Source: Deinococcus aerolatus
Lineage (GTDB): Bacteria > Deinococcota > Deinococci > Deinococcales > Deinococcaceae
Length of the DNA stretch: 64,000 bases
Reading direction: 5' to 3'
Assembly: GCF_014647055.1 (NCBI RefSeq)
Contig: NZ_BMOL01000005.1
Location: 62,001-126,000 of the forward strand
The translations under genes and the position numbers were made by a program. This document shows positions 38,402-47,417 of the stretch, piece after piece. The notes beneath the pieces were generated by a model. That model was not told where the DNA came from. It did no database searches and worked only from the letters and a program-made list of their open reading frames with translations. Numbering within the stretch: position 1 is the stretch's first letter; each line of letters begins with the position of its first letter.

Positions 38402-41122
38402 ATGACCGCGCCCTTGGACCCCCCCACCCTCACCCTGTCCCCCAACCCCTCTACCCGCGCGTCCCCGGGCCGGGAGGAGGTGCGGGACGTGCCGGGGCTC
38501 GAGAGCCACCGGGGCCCGGGGCCGGTCCTGATCCTGCGCTGGAACACCCTGGACGTCACGGACACGGTGGACGTGGTCCTGCACTTCCACGGCTTCTCGG
38601 GGCGCGGCGCGGCCATGAACCTGGTGAGCGACAAGGAGGCGGCCAGCGGCCTCGACTGGAGCGACCCCCGCGGGCTGGACCCGGCGCCGGGGCGGACCCG
38701 GCCCACCCTGGCGCTGCTGCCCCGCGGCCACTTCTACGGTGGGCGCACGGGCAGCGGGTATGACTTCCCGGCCCTGGTGCGGCCTGGCGGGGCGCGCGCG
38801 CTGATCGACTGGAGCCTGGCGCGTTTCGCGGCGCGGGTGGGCGTGCCCACGCTGACCCCCGGCCGCCTGATTCTCACGGCACACTCGGGCGGGGGCGCGG
38901 CGCTGTGGCGGGTGCTGGGCGACCTCAACCCCCACGAGGTCCATGTGTTTGACGCCCTCTACCAGAGCCCGGCTCCCCTGCTGCGCTGGGCGGGGCGGCG
39001 CATCGAGGACGACGCGGCGGCCCCTGGAGATCTGGAAACCCACATGCGCGAGCGGGGCGGCGCCCTGCGGGTGATCTACACCGCGCATGGGGGCACGGCT
39101 GGCAACAGTCTCGAGGCGCGGCGGGGGCTGGACCGGATGCTGGCCGCGCACCCTGGGCTCCGGCGCTGGTACGCCGCCGAACTCACGGCCACGCCGCACG
39201 GTGAGGTGCCGCGCCGCTTCGGCTGGAGGCTGCTCAGAGACGCGGGGGCAGCGCTGCCAGGGCTCTCGTCCTCCGGCACGCCGGCCACCCCTTTGGGAAC
39301 TGGCGGACAGCCCACCCTGCGCCCCGGTGCGCGGGGCGGGGCCGTGCGGGAGGCCCAGCGCAGGCTCAACGCCGCGCACGCCCGCGAGGTGGCCGCCGGG
39401 CGGCCCGGCCTCCCCGGCGCTCCCCTGACCGAGGACGGGGCCTTCGGGCGGGGGACGCAGGCGGCCGTCATCGCCTTCCAGCGCCTGGCCTTTCCCGGCG
39501 AACCGGGGCGGCACGACGGCGTGATCGGTCCGGCAACCTGGGCCCGGCTGGAGGCGGTGGGGACAGCGCAACCTGCGGGCCTCCCCGGGACACCTCCCCT
39601 TGCGGAAGAAACCTTTGAATTCGCCGACGAGGAAGCGGAAGGGGCGCCTCCCCCGCTGCCGGTGACCGCCCAGCCCCGGGCGGTGCCGCCAGATGATCCG
39701 GTGCCGTTCGCGCCGCTCCCCGCCCCCGGCGCCTTCTGGCCGCTGCGCACCGACGACCCACGCGGACGGCTGGTGTCCCACGTCACCGCCGAGGGCCGGA
39801 CGGTGGGCCGCGCCGGGCGGGCCTTCATGGCGCGTCGCCAGGGCGTCCGTGACGGCCAGACGCTCCCCCGCTGGCACGTGGGCCTGGACCTCTTCGCCCG
39901 GGCCGGCGACACGGTCGTCGCCTGCGAGACGGGCCGCATCGTCGAATTCGCCTTCTTCTACCGGGCGCGGTCCGGGCAGCGCACCTACCGCTTGCTGGTG
40001 GCCCATGCGGGGGTGGTTGTCAACTACGGTGAAGTCACCGCCGACTCGCTGACCCGCCACGGCCTGGCCGTCGGGGACCGGGTGCAGGCGGGGCAGCCCA
40101 TCGGCGTGGTGAGCGACACGAACATGCTGCATTTTGAAACCTACACGCCAGGCACGGAGCGGAGCTTCCAGTGGTGGCCCGACCGCCCGCGCCCGGAAAG
40201 CCTGCTCAACCCGACCCGCTACCTGCTCGCGCTGCAGGCGCGGGGGGAAGGCCACACGGCGCCGGCCCCGGCAGAGCAGGTGGCCGGCGGCACCGCACCT
40301 GGGGCCGGATACGCCCCAGCTCCCCTCACCGGCCCGCGCGTCCCCCCGGGTTTCCGGGCGGTGGCGCGGCGGGGTCAGGTGCGGGGGCTGGCCCGCTACG
40401 GGGGCAGACGGGTGGACGAGGTGCTGGGGGAGCTGGCGGCGGCGGGCCACATCTCCCTGACCAGGGAAGACATCGACACCCTGCAGCGCGTCGCCAATGT
40501 CGAGACGGGAGGGCTGATCCAGGGGCTGAACACCTGGGACAGCGCCGTGGTCAGCATTGGCTTCATGCAGTGGACCCTCCAGCACGGCAAGCTGCAGGAG
40601 TGGATTCGCCGGGCCGGGACCGCCTTTGCCCGTCACGGCATCGAGCTGGACCCCGCCCGCACATACAGCTGGACCCGGCAGGGCCGGAGCGTCGCCGAGC
40701 AGGGGGCCATCCGGGGGGCCGCCACCCGCGACGAGCTGCGCTGGGACGGCTGGGCACAGCGCTTCTTCAACGCGGGCCTGGACGGGGAGGCCGTCGCCGT
40801 CGAGGCGGCGCTGGCCGTGGAACACCTGCAGCGGCACCGCACGGGACTGCGGGCCCATCTGCGCAATCCGGAGCTCTATGACGTGTTCATGGGCCACTAC
40901 CGTGCCTCGCTGAGGGTGCGGGGGCTCTTTCAGGCGGCGTACAACAACCTGCCCGCCGCCGCAAAGCGCGGCACGGCGGCGGCGCTGGCGGCCGCAGGGG
41001 CGGCGGGCACCGAACGTTTCGCAGCGCTGCTGGAAGAGGGGTTGCTGGCTGCGTACGCCGAGCGCGGCGATCACGGGACACGCATCGTGTCTGAAACGCG
41101 GACCGGGGCACGCGTCCCCTGA
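38402..41122 (+). CDS. Multidomain wall-active protein: alpha/beta hydrolase, PG-binding, M23-like, lysozyme-like
   Basis: 906 residues from ATG 38402 with CAGGAGG upstream. Order: an alpha/beta hydrolase (about 35-285) with Ser162 in TAHSGGGAAL; a PG-binding module (about 300-385) like those of the preceding giant protein; an M23/LytM-like domain (about 445-620) with His492 and Asp496 in HVGLD and HFE at 577-579; and a C-terminal lysozyme-like domain with Glu701 in NVETGGLIQ and IGFMQWTLQHGKL. Active M23 enzymes have HxH where this has HxE, so this module may be altered. No signal peptide. It starts 25 bases after the giant subtilase and shares its modules, so both probably act together on the wall. 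Confidence 0.86.
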   Translation: MTAPLDPPTLTLSPNPSTRASPGREEVRDVPGLESHRGPGPVLILRWNTLDVTDTVDVVLHFHGFSGRGAAMNLVSDKEAASGLDWSDPRGLDPAPGRTRPTLALLPRGHFYGGRTGSGYDFPALVRPGGARALIDWSLARFAARVGVPTLTPGRLILTAHSGGGAALWRVLGDLNPHEVHVFDALYQSPAPLLRWAGRRIEDDAAAPGDLETHMRERGGALRVIYTAHGGTAGNSLEARRGLDRMLAAHPGLRRWYAAELTATPHGEVPRRFGWRLLRDAGAALPGLSSSGTPATPLGTGGQPTLRPGARGGAVREAQRRLNAAHAREVAAGRPGLPGAPLTEDGAFGRGTQAAVIAFQRLAFPGEPGRHDGVIGPATWARLEAVGTAQPAGLPGTPPLAEETFEFADEEAEGAPPPLPVTAQPRAVPPDDPVPFAPLPAPGAFWPLRTDDPRGRLVSHVTAEGRTVGRAGRAFMARRQGVRDGQTLPRWHVGLDLFARAGDTVVACETGRIVEFAFFYRARSGQRTYRLLVAHAGVVVNYGEVTADSLTRHGLAVGDRVQAGQPIGVVSDTNMLHFETYTPGTERSFQWWPDRPRPESLLNPTRYLLALQARGEGHTAPAPAEQVAGGTAPGAGYAPAPLTGPRVPPGFRAVARRGQVRGLARYGGRRVDEVLGELAAAGHISLTREDIDTLQRVANVETGGLIQGLNTWDSAVVSIGFMQWTLQHGKLQEWIRRAGTAFARHGIELDPARTYSWTRQGRSVAEQGAIRGAATRDELRWDGWAQRFFNAGLDGEAVAVEAALAVEHLQRHRTGLRAHLRNPELYDVFMGHYRASLRVRGLFQAAYNNLPAAAKRGTAAALAAAGAAGTERFAALLEEGLLAAYAERGDHGTRIVSETRTGARVP

Positions 41123-41289
41123 AGGGGACCATGAATGCCCCGCGCCGTTAAAGGCGAGTGTCACCGCGCTGTTTGCGCCGCTGGTGGGCCCCCAGGACTG
41201 ATCTATTCCAGTCAGAGACGGCGTTTTCTGGCGCGCGCTGCCCTGCTGGGCCACAGGTCTGAAGATTGCGAGCTGCCTGGGTCTCGACG

Positions 41290-41925
41290 TCATGCGCGCA
41301 GGGTGCGCCGGGCCAGGGCCGCCTGCGCCTGTCGGACGGTGGTGATGTCGGCATCCACCTGCGTGACCCAGATCTCGTTGCCCCTGGCACTGCACAGATA
41401 CGTGGCCTGCCCGGTCCGTCCGGGGCTTCCGAAAGTCCCGCCATCGTCCGCACGCCGGATCAGCCAGTCGCTGGACTCAGGCGGGACGTCAACGAGGTCC
41501 GCGTCCCACCACGTCCAGTGCCGGGGCGTGGCCAGCCCCTGACGCAGCGCCGCCACGGCGGTGGTGTCGATCAGGTGGGCCATCATGGTTCCTTTGACCA
41601 TGTCTTCCGGCGTGTCGCCCAGGGACCAGCGGTCCAGCCGGTCCAGGAGCAGCCCGTCGAACTCGGCGTTGAACTGGGCCGCGGTCAGGCGGACGCCGTC
41701 CCGGCGCAGACCATCGAGCAGCCCGCGGATCGCGGTGCCCTCGGGGGTGACCGTGAACAGGTGTCCCGTGACGGCACAGGACTCCTCGCCGCCACTGACG
41801 TAGGTGGCCTCGCCCGTCAGGTGACGGCTGGCCTGCTCGAAAAGCGGCTCCGTTTCTGTGGCGGTCAGGAGGGTGATGAGCTGCGCGAGATGCAGGCGGG
41901 TGGTGACGCTGTGGAGGCTGGTCAT
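41290..41925 (-). CDS. Hypothetical protein
   Basis: 211 residues from ATG 41925; a GTG nine bases upstream is also possible. It is a soluble protein of mixed composition with no signal peptide: a helical start (TRLHLAQLITLLTATETEPL) and a Trp-rich middle (PRHWTWWDADLVDVPP). It faces the preceding operon (convergent) and is probably not part of it. I do not recognise the family. Confidence 0.6.
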   Translation of the reverse strand: MTSLHSVTTRLHLAQLITLLTATETEPLFEQASRHLTGEATYVSGGEESCAVTGHLFTVTPEGTAIRGLLDGLRRDGVRLTAAQFNAEFDGLLLDRLDRWSLGDTPEDMVKGTMMAHLIDTTAVAALRQGLATPRHWTWWDADLVDVPPESSDWLIRRADDGGTFGSPGRTGQATYLCSARGNEIWVTQVDADITTVRQAQAALARRTLRA

Positions 41926-42335
41926 GCCCTTCACCCTGGCATGGCCCCTTTTCTGGAAAATCGGCAGCGGACGGCGCGTCCACAGTGATGTGGCGGCCTG
42001 CAGTCACCACGGGCGTGCCGGGCGGGTGCTGCCACACCAGGATCCTTCAGCCCACGCCCATGCACAACGTCTTGACCGCTGGACATGGTTCAGGCCCAGG
42101 GCGGGCCTGATGGTTGATCCGGGGCCATCGACTGCGCGGCGCTGTCCACGCAGACACCTCCCCAGACCAGAAGGCACCTCATCCAGAAACGCGAGCCCTC
42201 CACGTGCTCCACCCGGTTCGCGCGCTGGCCGCCCCAGCCTGGCCAGATGGCTTAGCCTCCACTGCGCCGGTCGGCGGATGCCGCCCCCCCTCACTGTGCC
42301 GCACACTGTCTCAGGACGCCGCGACCGACGCGGAG
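41926..42335. other. Divergent intergenic stretch
   Basis: It separates the minus-strand hypothetical gene from the plus-strand HTH gene and should hold both promoters. The HTH gene's frame is open upstream to 42114, but that part is Pro/Arg/His-rich and not protein-like, so I leave it out. Confidence 0.45.
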
Positions 42336-43088
42336 ATGCAAAGTCGCGTCTATCAGGAACTTCATCAGCGCCGTCAGGCCACCGCGCTCGTCACGGGCGC
42401 GGACGCCGAGCGCACCGCCTTTGTCACCGGCCTTCTCGAGGACGCCCTGCTGATTCAGGACGCCCGCACGTCCTTTCTGGCCAACGTCCGCCGCGCCGGC
42501 ATCACCGGCCCCATGTTCCACCTGGCGGCCGAGGAGGCGACCGCCACGGTCCTGCGCGCCGCCTTCCGCCGCACCGACGACCTGCTGAACTGGCGGGAAC
42601 ACCTTGCGCCCCTGGCCGGCTGGTGGGGCCTGCAGGCCATGTACGAGTACAACAACAGCGGCCGCCGCCACGACGAGCGCCTCGTCGGGTACCACCGCTC
42701 CAGCGGCACGGTCCTGACCCTTGTCAGCGACCACCAGCCCGACGAGGACGGTGTTCTCCAGCCGCTGCCGCTGGTGGATGAGGCCGCAGATCCGGCCCAA
42801 CGCTACGAGCGGCAGGTGGCCGCCACCGGACTGCATGTCCTGCTGGCCACTGCCGGAGAACACCCCGCCCTGAAGCATCTGCGCGACTGGCTGGCCGCCC
42901 ATGCCCTGAACGCGGACTGCCCCGTCACGTTCCACAACGGTCTGGCAAGCCTGAGCTGGGCCTACGGCCAGCAGCAGGCCCTGGCCACCCGCCTGGGCGT
43001 CAGCACCCGCACCCTGCGCAACCGCGCCCGCGAGGTCGAGGCGCTGCTGACCACGCTGGCCGCCCAGGTCCGCGCCCGCGCCGCCTGA
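42336..43088 (+). CDS. Helix-turn-helix protein, possibly sigma-factor-like
   Basis: 250 residues from ATG 42336. The ribosome site is not ideal (GGAG is almost adjacent), so a start further upstream is possible. The N-terminal half is helical with conserved-looking stretches (LLEDALLIQDARTSFLANVR, RHDERLVGYHRSSG). The C-terminus (ALATRLGVSTRTLRNRAREVEALL) looks like a helix-turn-helix. Overall it is reminiscent of a divergent sigma factor with regions 2 and 4, but this is uncertain. A cysteine-rich small gene follows after 23 bases. Confidence 0.6.
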   Translation: MQSRVYQELHQRRQATALVTGADAERTAFVTGLLEDALLIQDARTSFLANVRRAGITGPMFHLAAEEATATVLRAAFRRTDDLLNWREHLAPLAGWWGLQAMYEYNNSGRRHDERLVGYHRSSGTVLTLVSDHQPDEDGVLQPLPLVDEAADPAQRYERQVAATGLHVLLATAGEHPALKHLRDWLAAHALNADCPVTFHNGLASLSWAYGQQQALATRLGVSTRTLRNRAREVEALLTTLAAQVRARAA

Positions 43089-43111
43089 CCTCCACCCCCA
43101 CAAGGAGCCCC

Positions 43112-43282
43112 ATGAACGATCTGTACTTTAACGACACCTGCCCGGACTGCGCCGGCACCGGCTACGACGATGGCCAGTGCCACACCTGCGGGGGCACCGG
43201 CACCCCCCTTGATTTCAGCACGCGCCCTGACCGCGACGAATGGGCATGGCTGGACGAGCTGGATGAACCCCAGGAACCCTGA
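43112..43282 (+). CDS. Small DnaJ-type zinc-knuckle protein
   Basis: 56 residues from ATG 43112 with AAGGAG upstream. The core is CPDCAGTGYDDGQCHTCGGT, two CxxC(x)G motifs like one zinc site of DnaJ, followed by an acidic tail (WAWLDELDEPQEP). It probably binds one zinc ion. It is co-directional with the HTH gene and immediately precedes CRISPR leader 1; a functional relation is unproven. Confidence 0.7.
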   Translation: MNDLYFNDTCPDCAGTGYDDGQCHTCGGTGTPLDFSTRPDRDEWAWLDELDEPQEP

Positions 43283-43300
43283 GCGTTCTGAGAGGGCAAG

Positions 43301-43527
43301 AACGGAACGAAAATGAAGGTTATGCAGATGAGAGAACCAGATGTGCGGCAGGACAGCGAAAATCACTATACATGGTCCTCGTTTTCTCATTTTTGTTCCG
43401 TCGTCGATCAGCACGGCGTTCAGGAGCGATCTGGACTCTCATCTTCGTCAGATGAATGTATACTCATGATCTACTTACAGTTCACATGCTAAAAAGAACG
43501 TGCTGCACGGCCTTGCCTGACGGTAGA
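43301..43527 (+). promoter_or_regulatory. CRISPR leader 1
   Basis: About 227 bases that align along their length with the leader of array 2 (53331-53559). Shared blocks include CGGAACGAAAATGA, TTATGCAGATGAGAGA, TTACAGTTCACATGCTA and AAGAACGTGCTG, the last two close to the first repeat. Within it, CGGAACGAAAATGA (43303-43316) can pair with TCATTTTTGTTCCG (43387-43400). It should hold the array promoter and the integration signals read by Cas1-Cas2. Confidence 0.8.
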
Positions 43528-44352
43528 GCCTCAGCAGCATTTCCCTGTTAAGGGATTGAAACGGGTCCGAACCGCTGAACGTGGTCAGGTTGATGGTGCC
43601 TCAGCAGCATTTCCCTGTTAAGGGATTGAAACTTGTCAGGGCGGTGCCCGGTGGCCGACTCGGTGTACGTGCCTCAGCAGCATTTCCCTGTTAAGGGATT
43701 GAAACTATCAGGAATTAACTCATATAAACTATAGGTATCTAGCCTCAGCAGCATTTCCCTGTTAAGGGATTGAAACAGCTTGTTCAGCACGTAACGCAGG
43801 CCGTTCTCTTGCCTCAGCAGCATTTCCCTGTTAAGGGATTGAAACACGATGAGCCTTGCCCGTAGCAACTCGGATGCGGTGCCTCAGCAGCATTTCCCTG
43901 TTAAGGGATTGAAACATGTCTTTCAGCAACTTCTCTCGGAAGATGTTCATGGTTGCCTCAGCAGCATTTCCCTGTTAAGGGATTGAAACACGGTGCCGAA
44001 GTAGCCGATGTTGGCCGTGGCCACCACCGACAGGTGCCTCAGCAGCATTTCCCTGTTAAGGGATTGAAACACTTCGGTCGCCGCGCCATTGGCGAGGGTG
44101 TACTCAGGCCTCAGCAGCATTTCCCTGTTAAGGGATTGAAACGGGCAGCGGCGTACAGTTGCGTCACGTCTGCGATGGCCTCAGCAGCATTTCCCTGTTA
44201 AGGGATTGAAACTCGGTGTCCATGTCCACCTCCCAGACATCACCGGGGTCTCAGCAGCATTTCCCTGCTAAGGGATTGAAACAGCTTGAGCAACTTTTCC
44301 CGCTCATTCTTGAGCGTGTCTCAGCAGCATTTCCCTGCTAAGGGATTGAAAC
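43528..44352 (+). CRISPR. CRISPR array 1, 12 repeats of 35 bases
   Basis: Repeat starts: 43528, 43598, 43671, 43742, 43811, 43881, 43954, 44036, 44108, 44178, 44248, 44318. The repeat begins GCCTCAGCAGCATTTCC, contains the small palindrome TCCCT...AAGGGA and ends GGGATTGAAAC, the type III/Cas6 signature that leaves an ATTGAAAC 5' handle. Spacers are 34-38 bases except spacer 7, which has 47. The last two repeats differ at two positions (GTCTC start, CTGCTAAGG), marking the old trailer end. The leader lies upstream on the plus strand. Confidence 0.97.
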
Positions 44353-44382
44353 GAACCCGCCTGCACTGCCCGGGTTCGTTTT
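44352..44382 (+). terminator. Terminator at the end of CRISPR array 1
   Basis: CGAACCCG (44352-44359) and CGGGTTCG (44371-44378) form an eight-pair stem directly after the last repeat, followed by TTTT. It would end the pre-crRNA and isolate the downstream NERD-helicase gene. Confidence 0.8.
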
Positions 44383-44482
44383 CGCGCGCTGTCCAGGCAG
44401 AACGCCGCCGAATGGCTGAACTGCACGCCGACGGCGCTCTCCGGAAGCAGTCTTTCCGGATGTTCGCGCGGCGCGTCATACG

Positions 44483-46213
44483 GTGGATATGGCAACCCTG
44501 ATTCCCGGCTGGCGTGAACTGAATACCCTGTCCACGCCGCTGACCGCGGGCGAGGCGCACCTGCTGGCGTTCCTGGAAAGGGACCTGGGGCCAGAGTGGG
44601 AGGTGTTCGCGCAGCCGTACCTGAACGGCACCCGTCCGGACGTGGTCGCGCTGCACCCCACGCGCGGGGCGTTGATTCTGGAGGTCAAGGACTGGGCGCT
44701 GGAGTGCTACTCGTGGGGCCAGGGGCGCCGGGAGTGGCGGGTGCGCGGTTCGCACGGTGAGGGCGCGGTGCAAAACCCCTTCGGGAAGGTGGAATTCTAC
44801 CGGGAGAACATCCTGCGCTTCCTGGTGCCGGAGGTGGGGGCGCTGGTGCGCGAGCAGGGCTGGCAGGCGCTGGGCGTGGTGCGGGTGGGCGTGTACTTTC
44901 ACGGGGCGAGCGCGGCGCAGCTGGCACGCTTCACGGCCGGCCGGGTTCACCGGGCGGTGTGGCAGCTGGGACGCGACAGCCTGGTGCCGGGCGCGGCGGA
45001 GGGCTGGGTGACACGCCGGGCAAACGCGCCGGCGGTGTTCGCCCCGCTGTTGCGGGCCTGGCTGAACCCGCCGCTGCACGCGGCGGAACAGCAGGCACCG
45101 CTGCGGCTCTCGCGGTCGCAGGAGCAGCTGGCCCAGCCCGCGCCGGGGCATGTGCGCATACGCGGCGTGGCAGGCAGCGGCAAGACCCTGGTCCTGGCGG
45201 CCCGCGCGGCCCGCGTGGCGCTGGCGGGCGGGCGGGTGCTGGTCGTGAGCTTCAACATCACGCTGTGGCACCTGCTGCGCGACGGCGTGCGGCGGGCAGG
45301 CGGGGGCGCGGCCCTGCGCAACGTGACCTTCGGGCACTTTCATGGCCTGGCCTCCACGCTGGGCAACGAGGCGGGGCTGACCTGGGCAGAGTGCGGGGGT
45401 GATCCGGCGCTGCTGGTGCGGCGGGCAGCGGCCCAGTTAGGCGTGTCGTTCGACGCGGTGCTGGTGGACGAGGCCCAGGACCTGGAAGACGACTGGGGTC
45501 AGGCACTGCTGGGCCTGGTGCGCGAGGGGGGACAGTTCGTGGCGGCGGGCGACGAGTTGCAGAACGTGTATGGGCGCGGCGGCGGGTGGCTGAGTGCGAC
45601 GCGCTTCGGTCGCTGGCGTGAGCTGCGTTCCAGCGTGCGGCTGCACGACGACGTGGTGCGCTGGGCCAACGCCTTTGCGCGGGCCTACCTGCCGGGCGTG
45701 GGCCTGCTGGCCGAGTCGGACCAGCCGATGCTGCCGCTGGGCGCCCCCGAACTGCAGTGGCGGGACCTGCCCTCGCGGGACGCGGCGCTCGACGCCCTGG
45801 TCGAGCGGGCGCGGGAACTGCGGCATGCGGGCGCGCAGGCCAGCGACGTGGCGCTGCTGGTTCCCGACCACGCCTTCGGCCTGGAACTGGTGGCGCGGCT
45901 CGGCGCCCAGGGCGTGAACGTGAACCACGTCTTCACCGGGGACCAGGACGACAAACGGCAGAAATATGCCTTCTGGATGGGCGACGCCCGCCTGAAGGCC
46001 TGCACCGTGCATTCCTTCAAGGGCTGGGAGGCGCGGCATGTCGTGGCGGTCCTGGACACGGTCGGCGCACTCTCGCCGCCGCAGGCGATGCTGGCCTTCA
46101 CCGCCATCACGCGCGCGCAGGGCTCGCTGACAATCCTGAACCTCAGCGGGCACTTCCGCGGCTTCCCCGGGCTCGTGGCTGCCCTGGAACCCACCGCCCA
46201 GGGGGCGGCGTGA
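44483..46213 (+). CDS. NERD-domain / UvrD-like helicase fusion
   Basis: 576 residues from GTG 44483; ATG 44489 is an alternative. The N-terminus (about 15-130) is a NERD domain, a PD-(D/E)XK nuclease fold: TRPDVVALHP and LILEVKDW carry the Asp and Glu-x-Lys. The rest is a superfamily 1 helicase: Walker A GVAGSGKT near residue 228, Walker B VLVDEAQDLEDDW near 328, and late motifs TVHSFKGWEARHV and AFTAITRAQGSLTIL. Such fusions are found among defence and DNA-processing genes. It lies between array 1 and the csm genes and ends 16 bases from the convergent CARF gene, so it is a candidate CRISPR accessory. Confidence 0.87.
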   Translation: MDMATLIPGWRELNTLSTPLTAGEAHLLAFLERDLGPEWEVFAQPYLNGTRPDVVALHPTRGALILEVKDWALECYSWGQGRREWRVRGSHGEGAVQNPFGKVEFYRENILRFLVPEVGALVREQGWQALGVVRVGVYFHGASAAQLARFTAGRVHRAVWQLGRDSLVPGAAEGWVTRRANAPAVFAPLLRAWLNPPLHAAEQQAPLRLSRSQEQLAQPAPGHVRIRGVAGSGKTLVLAARAARVALAGGRVLVVSFNITLWHLLRDGVRRAGGGAALRNVTFGHFHGLASTLGNEAGLTWAECGGDPALLVRRAAAQLGVSFDAVLVDEAQDLEDDWGQALLGLVREGGQFVAAGDELQNVYGRGGGWLSATRFGRWRELRSSVRLHDDVVRWANAFARAYLPGVGLLAESDQPMLPLGAPELQWRDLPSRDAALDALVERARELRHAGAQASDVALLVPDHAFGLELVARLGAQGVNVNHVFTGDQDDKRQKYAFWMGDARLKACTVHSFKGWEARHVVAVLDTVGALSPPQAMLAFTAITRAQGSLTILNLSGHFRGFPGLVAALEPTAQGAA

Positions 46214-46229
46214 CCACCACCCGCCCGGG

Positions 46230-47417
46230 TCAGCCGTTCAGCCACCTGAACATGGCCTGCGCCAGTTCGGCGTGCCGCTGCGGCGCGAACGGGTTGCGGT
46301 GGGGACGGGTCAGGAAGGCCCTCAGCTCCTCATCCGGCGCCGGAAAGGTGCGCAGAAGGTCGGTGGCGGCCGCGTGAATGACGGGCCGTTCCTCCGGGGA
46401 CACGGAGTGCCCCTGATGGATGGCGTCGCTCCGCAGGCGATACAGGCGTCTTGGCGTGCCAGCCGCCGCGTTCAGCGCCTCCGGCAGGGCCTGTCCCGCA
46501 ACCAGCAGGGCGCTGGTCATTGATTCCGTGGGGGCGTCCCGGTCGATGCGAACACGCCTCAGCTCACACAGCGCGCGCAGGGCCTGTTCCAGCAGGGTGG
46601 CGTAGGCCAGCAGCGCCGCACGCGGCGACTGCACCTGCGTGGCGTTCCACAGGTGCATCAGCATCCCGCCGGGTCTGCCGTGCAGGGCCAGCGCCGGCCC
46701 GGCCTCGCGCTGCCAGCCGGCCAGCAGGTCCGGTGCCTTCCAGCGCCGCAGCCCCTTGAGGGCCTCCGCAACGTCCCCCTGCTGTTCCAGGGCCAGCACG
46801 GTCAGCAGCGTCCCGGCCCGGTCCGTCCCGGCATGCCCCAGGTCACCCAGCAGCAGCCCCGCCGCGCGGAACTCCCCCACCTGCATGGCCGTGCGGAGCG
46901 AGGCCAGCAGCGCCGCCTCGGCCACCACCGGCACTTCCTCACGCAGAGTGCCGCCCCGGTCAGGCTGGTACCAGCCACGCGTGTCTCCGAAGAACTCCGT
47001 GACCTGCAGCGAGGACAGCACCTCGCGCATGGCGGGCGTGCCCCCGGCCACCAGCAGGTGCGTCTGCACGTCAGCGCTGTCGGCCCGGGCTGCCTGCACG
47101 CCCGGGTGGGCGCGCAGCGCCCGCAGCACCGCCCGTGCGTCCGACGGGTCCACCACCAGGGGCACCAGCTCAGTCCGCAGGCCCGGCCACTGCTCAGCCA
47201 GCTGGGCCTCCAGCTCCTGCGCCCTCAGTTCCTGCGTTCCAGCACTCAGCGACTCATCGCGCCGGTCCGCGCGGTCGCTGGCCCCCTCGGCGAACAGCAG
47301 CAGCGCCTCGGTCACCGGCACGGTCAGCAGGGCCGCCGCCGACAGGACCGGCCCCGGCGTTCCGTCACCCCGGTGGGGGTCCTGCTTGCCCACGAAGGCC
47401 ACCACCCGGTGTCTCAA
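46230..47417 (-). CDS. CARF-HEPN ribonuclease (Csm6-like), first copy
   Basis: 395 residues from TTG 47417, right behind GGGGAGGG and the csm5 stop. The N-terminal CARF domain starts VVAFVGKQDP and includes LVAGGTPAMREV, the ligand-loop pattern of Csm6/Csx proteins that bind cyclic oligoadenylates. The C-terminal helical HEPN domain has RSDAIH (Arg329, His334), the R-X4-H ribonuclease motif. It is the last gene of the csm1-csm5 operon. When Cas10 detects target RNA and makes cyclic oligoadenylate, this enzyme should degrade RNA unspecifically. It is only distantly similar to the copy at 56898. Confidence 0.85.
   Translation of the reverse strand: MRHRVVAFVGKQDPHRGDGTPGPVLSAAALLTVPVTEALLLFAEGASDRADRRDESLSAGTQELRAQELEAQLAEQWPGLRTELVPLVVDPSDARAVLRALRAHPGVQAARADSADVQTHLLVAGGTPAMREVLSSLQVTEFFGDTRGWYQPDRGGTLREEVPVVAEAALLASLRTAMQVGEFRAAGLLLGDLGHAGTDRAGTLLTVLALEQQGDVAEALKGLRRWKAPDLLAGWQREAGPALALHGRPGGMLMHLWNATQVQSPRAALLAYATLLEQALRALCELRRVRIDRDAPTESMTSALLVAGQALPEALNAAAGTPRRLYRLRSDAIHQGHSVSPEERPVIHAAATDLLRTFPAPDEELRAFLTRPHRNPFAPQRHAELAQAMFRWLNG

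Noticed and set aside
28745..41122. Prophage lysis or tail module
   Set aside because: No holin, portal, terminase, tail or baseplate gene is seen; the BTAD regulator and the domain fusions do not fit a phage module, though a tail-like delivery system encoded elsewhere cannot be excluded.
38309..41395. 1028-codon minus-strand frame opposite the 906-residue protein gene
   Set aside because: It is a by-product of high GC in the third codon position; the plus strand shows clear domains and ribosome sites.
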